Below, in pieces: positions 1-5,896 of a stretch of DNA of 7,802 bases. Below the pieces are notes generated by a model that worked only from the letters and a program-made list of their open reading frames with translations, was not told the origin of the DNA and searched no databases. Source of the stretch: Phycisphaerales bacterium (lineage in GTDB: Bacteria; Planctomycetota; Phycisphaerae; Phycisphaerales; UBA1924); the NCBI GenBank assembly GCA_003511945.1, contig DOJA01000168.1, forward strand, positions 1-7,802, read 5' to 3'. Both the position numbers and the translations under genes were made by a program. Positions within the stretch are counted from its first letter, which is position 1. Every line of letters begins with the position of its first letter.

Positions 1-773
1 AGCGAGAACACCCACCACACTCCCCAGAAACGAAGGACCCGTCCCCGGCGCGCGACCACGGTCGTCCCCTCGCGCAGCAACGGGGCGAGCTCCTCCTTGG
101 CCCCAGCGTTCGCGGGGGGCGTCCCGCCCGCGCCCTCTGGAGGAACGGTCCGGCGCTGGGGCTCGTCGCGCTGCATCGCCTTCAGCAGGTCGTCCACTTC
201 TGGATCGAGGCCCCGTTCCTTGGGCGACTCGCCCTGGATCGGCGTCGGAGCCGCGGCGCCGCGATTCTGATCGACGGGACCTGCGCCGTCCGCCACCGTG
301 TGGAACAGCGTGGGCAGCAGGTAGTTCCGCCCGCGGTAGACGAGCGCCATCCCGCTCAGCCGCAGCGTCACCGTCTCTTCACGGCTCGCCACCAGGCGCT
401 CCAGCTCCGTCAGGCGCAGCGAGGGCAGCAGCACCATCGGCGGCTCGGCCCGCCCCTCGGCGTCCGCGTCGAACACGAACACCCAGGTCAGGTCGTCCGC
501 CTGCACCACCCGCCCGCGCCGGTTCAGCAGGAACGCCCCCTCGCGCACCAGATCGCCCGGCGAAGGACGCAGCCCCAGAGGATCCCGGTCAACGCCGGGG
601 TCAACCCCGATGCGACGGCGGGGCAGCGGGAGCAGCGCCGGAGGATCGCTCGGCCCCTGCTCGGCGCGGGGGGGCGGCTCCTGCGGCTGCGCCGGGGCGC
701 CGGCTGGCCAGCTCAGCCCGCACGCCAGCCCCAGCGCGAGGAAGACATTCCTTCGGTCCGAAACGCGCCGCAT
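1..773 (-). CDS. Exported protein of unknown function with duplicated motif (3' part cut by window edge)
   Basis: The minus strand is open from ATG at 773 to the left edge, giving 257 visible residues and no stop, so the C-terminus lies outside. The start is supported by a good ribosome binding site, GGGAGG on the minus strand (plus 779-784), 5 nt upstream. Residues 1-31 look like a Sec signal peptide: basic MRRVSDRR, hydrophobic core VFLALGLACGL, then an AGAPAQ cleavage-like site. A Pro-rich linker follows (about 31-57). Residues 75-160 look folded and contain REGAFLLNRRGRV (77-89), WVFVF (97-101) and the LLPSLRL and NYLLP segments. A Pro/Gly/Ala linker (about 160-230) leads to a second copy of the motif, REGTTVVARRGRV (234-246), then WWVF. 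I do not recognise a named family. A periplasmic or envelope role is inferred only from the signal peptide. Confidence refers to this being a real gene. Confidence 0.85.
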   Translation of the reverse strand, partial: MRRVSDRRNVFLALGLACGLSWPAGAPAQPQEPPPRAEQGPSDPPALLPLPRRRIGVDPGVDRDPLGLRPSPGDLVREGAFLLNRRGRVVQADDLTWVFVFDADAEGRAEPPMVLLPSLRLTELERLVASREETVTLRLSGMALVYRGRNYLLPTLFHTVADGAGPVDQNRGAAAPTPIQGESPKERGLDPEVDDLLKAMQRDEPQRRTVPPEGAGGTPPANAGAKEELAPLLREGTTVVARRGRVLRFWGVWWVFS

Positions 774-778
774 GGGGG

Positions 779-784
779 CCTCCC
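779..784 (-). promoter_or_regulatory. Shine-Dalgarno site fixing the start of the left-edge gene
   Basis: The minus strand reads GGGAGG, then five C, then ATG at 773. This strong purine-rich site at normal spacing decides the start of an ORF that runs off the window. It is a contrast with nnrE and the glycosyltransferase, which have no such site. Confidence 0.65.
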
Positions 785-863
785 TGCTCCGGTCACGCCC
801 GGGGAGGATATCGGTCGATCAGCGGGCCGGGCGCGACACTTCCCGGCTCGACGCCCGCGACCT

Positions 864-892
864 TTGACGCCCCGCAGCCACCGTGCAAAGAT
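864..892 (+). promoter_or_regulatory. Likely sigma70-type promoter of tRNA-Cys
   Basis: TTGACG (864-869) matches the -35 consensus at 5 of 6 positions. After a 17-nt spacer comes AAAGAT (887-892), which matches the -10 consensus at only 3 of 6, but it is preceded by TG plus one base (884-886), as in extended -10 promoters. Transcription would start near 899, about 8 nt before the tRNA. The weak -10 is the main doubt. Confidence 0.45.
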
Positions 893-906
893 GAGGGTCC
901 GGACGC

Positions 907-980
907 GGCCGCGTACCCAAGTGGTTCAAGGGGACGGATTGCAAATCCGTTATTCGTGGGTTCGAATCCCACCGCGGCCT
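907..980 (+). tRNA. tRNA-Cys (anticodon GCA)
   Basis: The full cloverleaf can be drawn. The acceptor stem GGCCGCG (907-913) pairs perfectly with CGCGGCC (973-979). The D stem is CCC/GGG (916-918 with 930-932). The anticodon stem ACGGA/TCCGT (934-938 with 946-950) holds loop TTGCAAA with anticodon GCA at 941-943. The variable loop is 5 nt. The T stem GTGGG/CCCAC (956-960 with 968-972) holds loop TTCGAAT. The discriminator base is T at 980, and U73 is a known identity element of cysteine tRNA, which supports the assignment. CCA is not encoded; TTTC follows, so CCA must be added after transcription. The gene converges on nnrE with 13 nt between them. Confidence 0.97.
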
Positions 981-993
981 TTTCGCACGGCGT

Positions 994-1713
994 TCACCCG
1001 GTCTCCCGCCCTCCCGGGTCCACCCCGAACCGGCGCAGCAGCCCGGGCGGCACGCCGATGTCCCCCACCAGCACCTCGCCGCACCACGCCGCCGCACCCG
1101 GTTCGGTCATCCCGACCTTCGGCCCTGCGAGCGTCACTGTCCGGTCCGCGCGCACGCAGACACCCCCCAGCGGCTTGCCTGTGTCGGCGTCCAGCCCCGT
1201 CGGGATGTCGACCGAGAGCACGAACGCGCCCTGCGACGCCTGAAGGTTGATCCACGCCGCGCACGCCCCGATCGTGCCCCCGAGCGCCCGGTCGAGCCCG
1301 GTGCCCAGGAGCGCATCGACCACCAGCGCCCGCGCGGGGTCGTCGATCGCCGCGCCGGGCGACCAGGATTCTATCGAAAGCCCCATCCGGTGCGCGATGT
1401 TCAACTGGGTCGCGGCGTCCCCCTGGAACTTGTGCTCATCCGCCGCCAGCAGCCCGCGGAGGGCGATCCCCTGGTTGTGCAGGTGGCGGGCCAGCGCCAG
1501 CCCGTCCCCCCCGTTGTTCCCCGGGCCGCAGCAGAGGACGCACTGGCGCAGCCCGCGCGCGCGGATCGATTCCAGCGCCGCCTGACGCAGCGCCACGCTA
1601 GCGTTTTCCATCAGGACGACGCCGGGGATGCCCAGGTCCTCGATCGCCGCCTGGTCCAGCGCACGGACCCCCGCCCGAGTGAACCGGACCGTCTCTCCGG
1701 GGGTGTGCAGCAC
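994..1713 (-). CDS. nnrE: NAD(P)H-hydrate epimerase (YjeF N-terminal domain)
   Basis: NnrE interconverts the R and S forms of damaged hydrated NAD(P)H (NADHX/NADPHX) so that a dehydratase can restore the cofactor in the cytoplasm. Family signatures are clear: LMENAS (34-39), the nucleotide-binding loop GPGNNGGDG (63-71), VVDALLGTG (131-139) with the conserved Asp133, and SVDIPTGLDADTG (167-179), followed by the TLAGPKVGM segment. The product is 239 residues from GTG at 1713, the usual length for a stand-alone epimerase. The ADP-dependent dehydratase domain (NnrD) found in fused YjeF proteins is absent and is not elsewhere in the window. No ATG exists upstream except far inside the opposite-strand glycosyltransferase, and the conserved N-terminal helix begins about residue 9, so GTG 1713 is the best start. 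It has no Shine-Dalgarno site; see the element at 1721-1730. Confidence 0.94.
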   Translation of the reverse strand: MLHTPGETVRFTRAGVRALDQAAIEDLGIPGVVLMENASVALRQAALESIRARGLRQCVLCCGPGNNGGDGLALARHLHNQGIALRGLLAADEHKFQGDAATQLNIAHRMGLSIESWSPGAAIDDPARALVVDALLGTGLDRALGGTIGACAAWINLQASQGAFVLSVDIPTGLDADTGKPLGGVCVRADRTVTLAGPKVGMTEPGAAAWCGEVLVGDIGVPPGLLRRFGVDPGGRETG

Positions 1714-1720
1714 GGACGGA

Positions 1721-1730
1721 ATCGTATCGT
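1721..1730. promoter_or_regulatory. Possible bidirectional leaderless promoter between nnrE and the glycosyltransferase
   Basis: The proposed GTG starts of two divergent genes (1713 minus, 1735 plus) are 21 bp apart and neither has a Shine-Dalgarno site. The gap holds overlapping -10-like hexamers: TATCGT on plus (1725-1730), ending 4 nt before its GTG, and TACGAT on minus (plus 1721-1726), ending 7 nt before its GTG. A -10 box this close to a start codon is the pattern of leaderless mRNAs. No convincing -35 box is seen on either side. This is inference from position and motif only. Confidence 0.35.
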
Positions 1731-1734
1731 TAGT

Positions 1735-2982
1735 GTGAGCCCCGCCGTGCCGTTCCTGCTCGCCTTGCCGTTTCTGGCGCTGTGCGTTCTCTCCGTCGCA
1801 GGGGCGGTGTATTACGCCATTGTCTGGCTCCGCGTCCTGCACGCGCGCCGGGTTCTGCCCCGCCTGCGCGCCGCGCTGGACAGCCCGCCCCCGGCGTCGT
1901 GGCCCTCCATGTGCATCGTCGTGCCCGCGCACAACGAGGAGGATGTCATCGAGGGGCTCGCCCGCTCGCTCCTCGCGCAGGACTACCCCGCGCTCCGCCT
2001 GGTCTTCGCGCTCGACCGCTGCACGGACGACACCGAGCGGCGGCTCCGCGCCGTGCTCGCGGACAACGAGCGCGCCGAGGTTGTGACCATCGATGCCTGC
2101 CCCGAGGGCTGGGCCGGCAAGACCCACGCCCTGCACGCGGGGGTCACGCGCTCGCGCGGGGCCGCGGGCGCTGCGCTGCTTCTCTTCGCCGACGCCGACA
2201 CCCTCTTTGACCCCGCCCTGTGCCGCGCCGCCGTCGGCACGCTGGTGCAGCGGGACCTCGGGCTCCTCTCCCTGCTCGCCGAGCTCTCGTCCGACCTGTG
2301 GTTCGAGCGCACCGTCCAGCCCGCCGCGGGGTTCGAACTCATCCGCCAGCACCCGCTGGACATCGTCAACCGCGCCAGCAAGCCCCGCGCCTTCGCCAAC
2401 GGGCAGTTCATGCTCTTCCGGCGCGAGGTCTACGACCGCCTGGGCGGGCACGCGCTCGTCAAGGGCGAGCTGCTCGAGGACATCGCCTTCGCCCGCCACA
2501 TGAACCGGCGCAGGAAGCGCGACCCCGCCCGCTGGGGCGTCCTGATGTCCGACGGGCTGCTCGCCTGCCGCATGTACCGTTCGTGGGACGCCTTCCAGCG
2601 GGGCTGGAAGCGCATCTACACCGAGGCCGCCTCGCGCAAGCCGCGCCGACTCACCGAGTGGGCGATCCGTCAGTTGGTCACCGGCATCGCCCTGCCCGGG
2701 GCGGCCCTCGCGTCCATCGGCGCCGGGGTGGCCATGCTCGCTCTGCCCGATCGCCCCCTGGCCCTCGCCCTTCTCCTCTGCGGCTTTGCATCCCTCCTCA
2801 CCACCCTTCTCGCTCTCACCCGCGTCTACCGGGACCAGGGGCTCCCGGCGCGGTGCGCGCTGACCTATCCCTTCGGCGCGCTGTGGGTGGCCCGCCTGAT
2901 GTTCCGTGCCGCACGGGACCTCCGCGGGGGCGTCGCCACCCAGTGGGGCGGGCGCTCGTACACGAGGCCCATCAAGCCGTGA
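1735..2982 (+). CDS. Membrane-anchored family 2 glycosyltransferase (HpnB/CrtQ type)
   Basis: This GT-A fold enzyme of 415 residues probably transfers a sugar from a nucleotide sugar to a lipid acceptor at the inner face of the membrane. The order is: N-terminal membrane helix (about 4-31); catalytic domain opening with CIVVPAHNEED (60-70); the DxD metal and nucleotide-sugar motif FADADT (151-156); acceptor-site GQFMLFRREVYDRLGGH (223-239); the catalytic-base region LLEDIAFA (246-253, Glu248-Asp249); FQRGWKRIY (287-295) in the place of the Q/RxxRW motif; then hydrophobic segments at about 310-336, 340-362 and possibly 375-392. The segment order resembles hopanoid-associated HpnB and carotenoid CrtQ enzymes, but no hopanoid or carotenoid gene is nearby, so the acceptor is unknown. 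Start GTG 1735 directly precedes the first membrane helix; GTG 1705 in frame is the alternative. The stop overlaps the next gene by 4 bp. Confidence 0.92.
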   Translation: MSPAVPFLLALPFLALCVLSVAGAVYYAIVWLRVLHARRVLPRLRAALDSPPPASWPSMCIVVPAHNEEDVIEGLARSLLAQDYPALRLVFALDRCTDDTERRLRAVLADNERAEVVTIDACPEGWAGKTHALHAGVTRSRGAAGAALLLFADADTLFDPALCRAAVGTLVQRDLGLLSLLAELSSDLWFERTVQPAAGFELIRQHPLDIVNRASKPRAFANGQFMLFRREVYDRLGGHALVKGELLEDIAFARHMNRRRKRDPARWGVLMSDGLLACRMYRSWDAFQRGWKRIYTEAASRKPRRLTEWAIRQLVTGIALPGAALASIGAGVAMLALPDRPLALALLLCGFASLLTTLLALTRVYRDQGLPARCALTYPFGALWVARLMFRAARDLRGGVATQWGGRSYTRPIKP

Positions 2983-3746
2983 GCCAGCGCACAGGAGAAA
3001 ACCAAGTCACCGTCTACGGCCGGCGCGCCGTGCTGGAGGCCCTCGCCACAAGCACCGTCACCGTCGAACAGGCCGCGGTTGCGAAGGAGTGCCCCGCCGA
3101 CTTCCGGGCCGAACTCGGACGCGCCTGCCGCGCCCGGAGCATCGAGCCCCGGACGCTCCCCCTCGCCGAGATCGGCGCCCTCACCGGCGATCCCCGGAAC
3201 GACCAGGGGGTGGCGGCCCTGGTGCGCCTGAAGGAAGTCACCGAGATCGAGTCGTTCACCGAGTCCCTCACCGGCCCGCGGGCGGCTGCCCCCACGCGGG
3301 TTGTCGCGCTCGACAACATCACCAACCCGCAGAATGTGGGCATGGTCATCCGCAGCGCCGCCGCCGCGGGGGTGAGCGCCATGCTGTGGCCCCGCGCGGG
3401 GATGCCCTGGGTGAACGGGCTGGTCATCAAGGCCTCCGCAGCCACGGTGTACCGGCTTCCGATCGTCCGCTGCCACACCCTGCCCGAGGGGCTCTTTTCC
3501 CTGAAGCGCGCCGGGTTCACTCTCTTCGGCCTGGTCGCGGGCGCGGGCGAATCGCTGTTTGACGCCGCTCCGCCCCACCGCGCCTGCTTCGTGATCGGCG
3601 GGGAGGTCAGCGGCATCTCGAACGAAGTGCTGGACCTGCTGGACCGGCGGGTGAGCATCCCGATGGCGCCGGGCGTGGAGTCCCTCAACGCGGCGGTCGC
3701 CGCCGCCTTCGTGTGCTACGCGGCGTCGGGGTTGCTCTCGAGTTGA
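2979..3746 (+). CDS. TrmH/SpoU-family RNA 2'-O-methyltransferase (RlmB-like)
   Basis: SPOUT knotted methyltransferase of 255 residues that uses S-adenosylmethionine to methylate a ribose 2'-OH in rRNA or tRNA. The N-terminal substrate-binding segment starts VYGRRAVLEAL (12-22). SpoU motif 1 is LDNITNPQNVGMVIRSA (111-127), with the conserved Asn and catalytic-type Arg125. Motif 2 is FVIGGEVSGIS (204-214); the usual form is G-N/S-E-G-x-G, so Gly208 and Val210 are variants. Motif 3 is IPMAPGVESLNAAVAAA (227-243), the knot and cofactor-binding region. The domain layout fits RlmB (23S rRNA Gm2251), but the family also contains tRNA enzymes and the exact target base cannot be read from sequence. 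GTG 2979 overlaps the glycosyltransferase TGA in a GTGA arrangement, which suggests one mRNA and translational coupling; no strong Shine-Dalgarno site precedes it. Confidence 0.93.
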   Translation: MSQRTGENQVTVYGRRAVLEALATSTVTVEQAAVAKECPADFRAELGRACRARSIEPRTLPLAEIGALTGDPRNDQGVAALVRLKEVTEIESFTESLTGPRAAAPTRVVALDNITNPQNVGMVIRSAAAAGVSAMLWPRAGMPWVNGLVIKASAATVYRLPIVRCHTLPEGLFSLKRAGFTLFGLVAGAGESLFDAAPPHRACFVIGGEVSGISNEVLDLLDRRVSIPMAPGVESLNAAVAAAFVCYAASGLLSS

Positions 3747-3750
3747 GAGC
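3734..3750. terminator. Hairpin at convergent gene ends, possible bidirectional terminator
   Basis: GCTCTC (3734-3739) and GAGAGC (3745-3750) form a perfect 6-bp stem around a 5-nt loop, extendable by two G-T pairs. It overlaps the TGA of the methyltransferase gene and lies 11 bp from the pullulanase stop. The position between two convergent genes 15 bp apart fits a shared terminator. There is no T tract on either side, so intrinsic termination is uncertain. Confidence 0.35.
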
Positions 3751-3761
3751 GGACCGCCAGG

Positions 3762-5723
3762 TCACCTCTCCACGAACAGCACCGCGCCGTAGTGGGGAGC
3801 CAGTTTGTACGACCCGTGGTGGTCGCGGCCGTCGTCTGAGATGTGCCCGTCGATCGCCGCCAGTCTCCAGCCGCGCGCCGGGGGCGCATCCGTCGCGCGC
3901 CGCGCCGGCCGCGCCCCGGCGGGCGCAGGAGCGGGCGGGTCGGGCAGCGGCACCACCGCCGGGTCCTTGGACCCGTTGAACGCCACCAGAGCGTGCGACC
4001 ACGGGTCCCTCCCCGTCACATCCTCCAGCAGGTAGGCGATGACGCCCGGGGGGAGCGCCCGGCTCAGGTCGTCGTCGAGGAACCTCACCGCGCGCTTCAC
4101 CTCCGCGCCGCTGGTCAGCCGGAACATGGGGTGCGTGCGCCGCAGGCGGATGGCGTCGCGGTAGAACACGAACAGCCGGTGGCGCTCCGCCTTGTCGGCC
4201 CAGCGGATGTTGTTGATCTGGTCGCCCAGGTTGTAGGAGTTGTCCTCGCCGTCCTTGCTCCGACCGAACTCCTGCCCGCTGTGGATGAACGGCACGCCCT
4301 GGCTGGTGAACAGCATCAGGGCGCCCATCAGGTTCATCTCGATCCGCTGCTGCTCGGTGAACTTGGCCGACGCGGGGGCCGTCATCGCCAGCCGGTCGCT
4401 CAGCGTGTGGTTGTCGTGGCACTCGATGTAGTTCACGCACTCGCGCGGGTCGTCGGCGAAGGTCGTCACGCCCGCCAGGATCGCCCCCTTCATCCGCGCC
4501 GCCGCCGCGCCCGACGCCAGGAACCCCGGCTCCTTCGGCTTGAACACCTCGCCCCGGGCGCCGTCGCGGAAGTCGTCGTTGAACACGCCCCACCCGAGCC
4601 CGCGCTGCTTGCCCTTGGCGTTCACCTCGATGGGCGTCGGGCCGCCCGCCCACGGCTCGCCGTAGAGCAGGATCGTGGGGTCGATCGCGTGCAGGCGCTC
4701 GGCGATCAGGCGCATGGTCTGGGCGTCGATGAGCCCCATGAGGTCGAAGCGGAACCCGTCGACGCCGTACTCCCGCACCCACCGTTCGGTCGACGCGAGG
4801 AGGAACTCCCGCCCGCGCCGGGACTCCGACCGGAACTCGTTCCCGCACGCCGAGCCGTCCCAGGGCGAGCCGTCGGGCTTGAAGCGGAAGTAGGCCCGCG
4901 GCGCCAGGGCCATCATGCCGCGGAGCCGGTCGGGCCACTTCTCCGCTGTGTGGTTGTAGACGACATCCAGCGTCACCCGCAGCCCGGCCTCGTGCAGCGC
5001 CGACACGAGGCGCTTGAACTCCGCGATCGGCGCGCCCAGTTCGACCCCCGAGGCGTACCCCGCGTGGGGCGCGTTGAAATCCGTCGGCATGTACCCCCAC
5101 TCGTACTCCGGGTGGTAGGGCAGCGCGAACGAGTGCACGGGCATCAGCTGCACCACGGTCACGCCCAGTTCGCGGATGTGGTCCAGCCCGGTGGCGTGGG
5201 CGGTCCCGTTGAACCGGGCGCCGGTCTGGGCGAGCCCCAGGTACTTCCCTCGCCAGTCGGCGCGCACGCCGCAGGAGGGGTCGCGGGTGAAGTCCCGCAG
5301 GTGCAGTTCGTAGATGATGGCCTGGGAAGGGTCCAGCGCCGGGCGCGCCGTCACGGGGGTTTCGTCCCGCCAGACGAAGCCCCGCCCCTCCCGGACGAGG
5401 GGCGCCCAGGGGTCCACGAGGTCCGCCAGGGTGCGTCCGTCGCGGTCGAGTTCGTACGAGTACGACCACCCGCGCCAGTCGCCGGCGACCTCGGTGGTCC
5501 ACAGGAAGCCGTCCTCCTCGGGCTCGCCCTTCTCGAGCGTTTCGATACGGACCTCGCGGGTCCCCGGGTGGACCAGGCGCAGGCGGACCGAGGCCGCGTC
5601 GGCGAAGACCTTGAACCGAGTGGACGCCGGGCCAAGGAACAGGCCCGGGGCGTCCGGCTCCGCCTCTTTGGACCCCGAGTACCCGGTTGCCGGCCCCGTG
5701 TGGACTGCGCTCGCTGGCGTCAT
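3762..5723 (-). CDS. pulA: Type I pullulanase (GH13 alpha-glucan debranching enzyme)
   Basis: Hydrolyses alpha-1,6 branch points in pullulan, glycogen or limit dextrins. Of its 653 residues, about 28-110 form a CBM48-like beta domain, followed by the GH13 barrel. Pullulanase markers are YELHLRDFT (138-146) and the YEWGYMPTDFN segment (207-217). The four GH13 regions are complete: DVVYNH (253-258), GFRFD with nucleophile Asp327, LLYGEPW with acid/base Glu356, and ECHDNH with transition-state stabiliser Asp437. The segment with QEFGRSKDGEDNSYN (484-498) is also typical. A C-terminal beta domain follows and carries a Pro/Ala/Arg-rich insert at about 592-618. No signal peptide is seen, so the enzyme should act in the cytoplasm, probably in glycogen or maltodextrin breakdown; no other glycogen gene is in the window. 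ATG 5723 is preferred over the upstream in-frame ATG 5864 because residues above it are low-complexity and overlap the control region. GAAGGGG (plus 5735-5741) is a possible ribosome site, at a rather long 11-nt spacing. Confidence 0.95.
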   Translation of the reverse strand: MTPASAVHTGPATGYSGSKEAEPDAPGLFLGPASTRFKVFADAASVRLRLVHPGTREVRIETLEKGEPEEDGFLWTTEVAGDWRGWSYSYELDRDGRTLADLVDPWAPLVREGRGFVWRDETPVTARPALDPSQAIIYELHLRDFTRDPSCGVRADWRGKYLGLAQTGARFNGTAHATGLDHIRELGVTVVQLMPVHSFALPYHPEYEWGYMPTDFNAPHAGYASGVELGAPIAEFKRLVSALHEAGLRVTLDVVYNHTAEKWPDRLRGMMALAPRAYFRFKPDGSPWDGSACGNEFRSESRRGREFLLASTERWVREYGVDGFRFDLMGLIDAQTMRLIAERLHAIDPTILLYGEPWAGGPTPIEVNAKGKQRGLGWGVFNDDFRDGARGEVFKPKEPGFLASGAAAARMKGAILAGVTTFADDPRECVNYIECHDNHTLSDRLAMTAPASAKFTEQQRIEMNLMGALMLFTSQGVPFIHSGQEFGRSKDGEDNSYNLGDQINNIRWADKAERHRLFVFYRDAIRLRRTHPMFRLTSGAEVKRAVRFLDDDLSRALPPGVIAYLLEDVTGRDPWSHALVAFNGSKDPAVVPLPDPPAPAPAGARPARRATDAPPARGWRLAAIDGHISDDGRDHHGSYKLAPHYGAVLFVER

Positions 5724-5795
5724 CGGTCGTGCGGCCCCTTCTGTGGACTTCTCGGACGAATACAGCCGTCGTCCCGACCGTTCGCCTTCGCCTGA

Positions 5796-5801
5796 ATCAT
5801 A
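5796..5801 (-). promoter_or_regulatory. Candidate -10 box for the pullulanase gene
   Basis: The minus strand reads TATGAT here, a 5 of 6 match to the -10 consensus in an otherwise very GC-rich gap, about 72 bp before the pullulanase ATG. No good -35 box is found 16-18 bp upstream; that space holds the inverted repeat at 5803-5820, so the promoter may need an activator or a different sigma factor. Confidence 0.35.
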
Positions 5802-5802
5802 C

Positions 5803-5820
5803 GGAATCCGCCTTGATTCC
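5803..5820. repeat. Perfect inverted repeat, possible operator
   Basis: GGAATC (5803-5808) and GATTCC (5815-5820) form a perfect 6-bp inverted repeat with a 6-nt spacer (CGCCTT). It sits in the 173-bp gap between the divergent pullulanase and amidase genes. It touches the candidate pullulanase -10 box (1 nt away) and overlaps the candidate amidase -35 box. This is the size and location of a dimeric regulator site, but a 6-bp repeat can occur by chance. Confidence 0.3.
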
Positions 5821-5841
5821 CCGCAGGGGCCCGGGTGTACT
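5813..5841 (+). promoter_or_regulatory. Candidate promoter for the amidase gene
   Basis: TTGATT (5813-5818) and TGTACT (5836-5841) each match the sigma70 consensus at 4 of 6 positions with a 17-nt spacer. Transcription would start near 5848, leaving a leader of about 50 nt before GTG 5897. The matches are moderate, so this is a candidate only. Confidence 0.3.
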
Positions 5842-5884
5842 TCACGCACGCCCCGGCGCATCAAGCCGGTTCGTCCGCCGGTCC

Positions 5885-5891
5885 GATGGAG
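5885..5891 (+). promoter_or_regulatory. Shine-Dalgarno site fixing the amidase GTG start
   Basis: GATGGAG ends 5 nt before GTG 5897. It decides between this GTG and longer in-frame readings that begin as far back as ATG 5687, inside the pullulanase gene on the other strand. The resulting protein begins just ahead of its signal peptide. Confidence 0.65.
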
Positions 5892-5896
5892 TACCC

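Noticed and set aside
826..847. GCCGGG and CCCGGC inverted repeat with a 10-nt loop between the left-edge gene and the tRNA.
   Set aside because: It is pure G/C pairing in a GC-rich gap, has no T tract, and lies upstream of both gene starts, so a terminator role does not fit.
300..1250. A 316-residue plus-strand frame across the left-edge gene, the tRNA and the end of nnrE.
   Set aside because: It passes through a complete tRNA-Cys gene and is low-complexity Arg/Pro-rich; the minus-strand gene has a signal peptide and a Shine-Dalgarno site.
1714..2499. A minus-strand frame opposite the glycosyltransferase runs in frame into nnrE and could be read as a 501-residue fusion.
   Set aside because: The extra part is antisense to conserved GT2 motifs, has no domain signal and is Pro/Arg/Gly biased. 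Long stop-free antisense frames are expected at this GC content.
3843..5795. A 650-residue plus-strand open frame opposite the pullulanase.
   Set aside because: It is the mirror of a gene with complete GH13 motifs, and its product is rich in His, Arg, Gln and Val with no recognisable domain.
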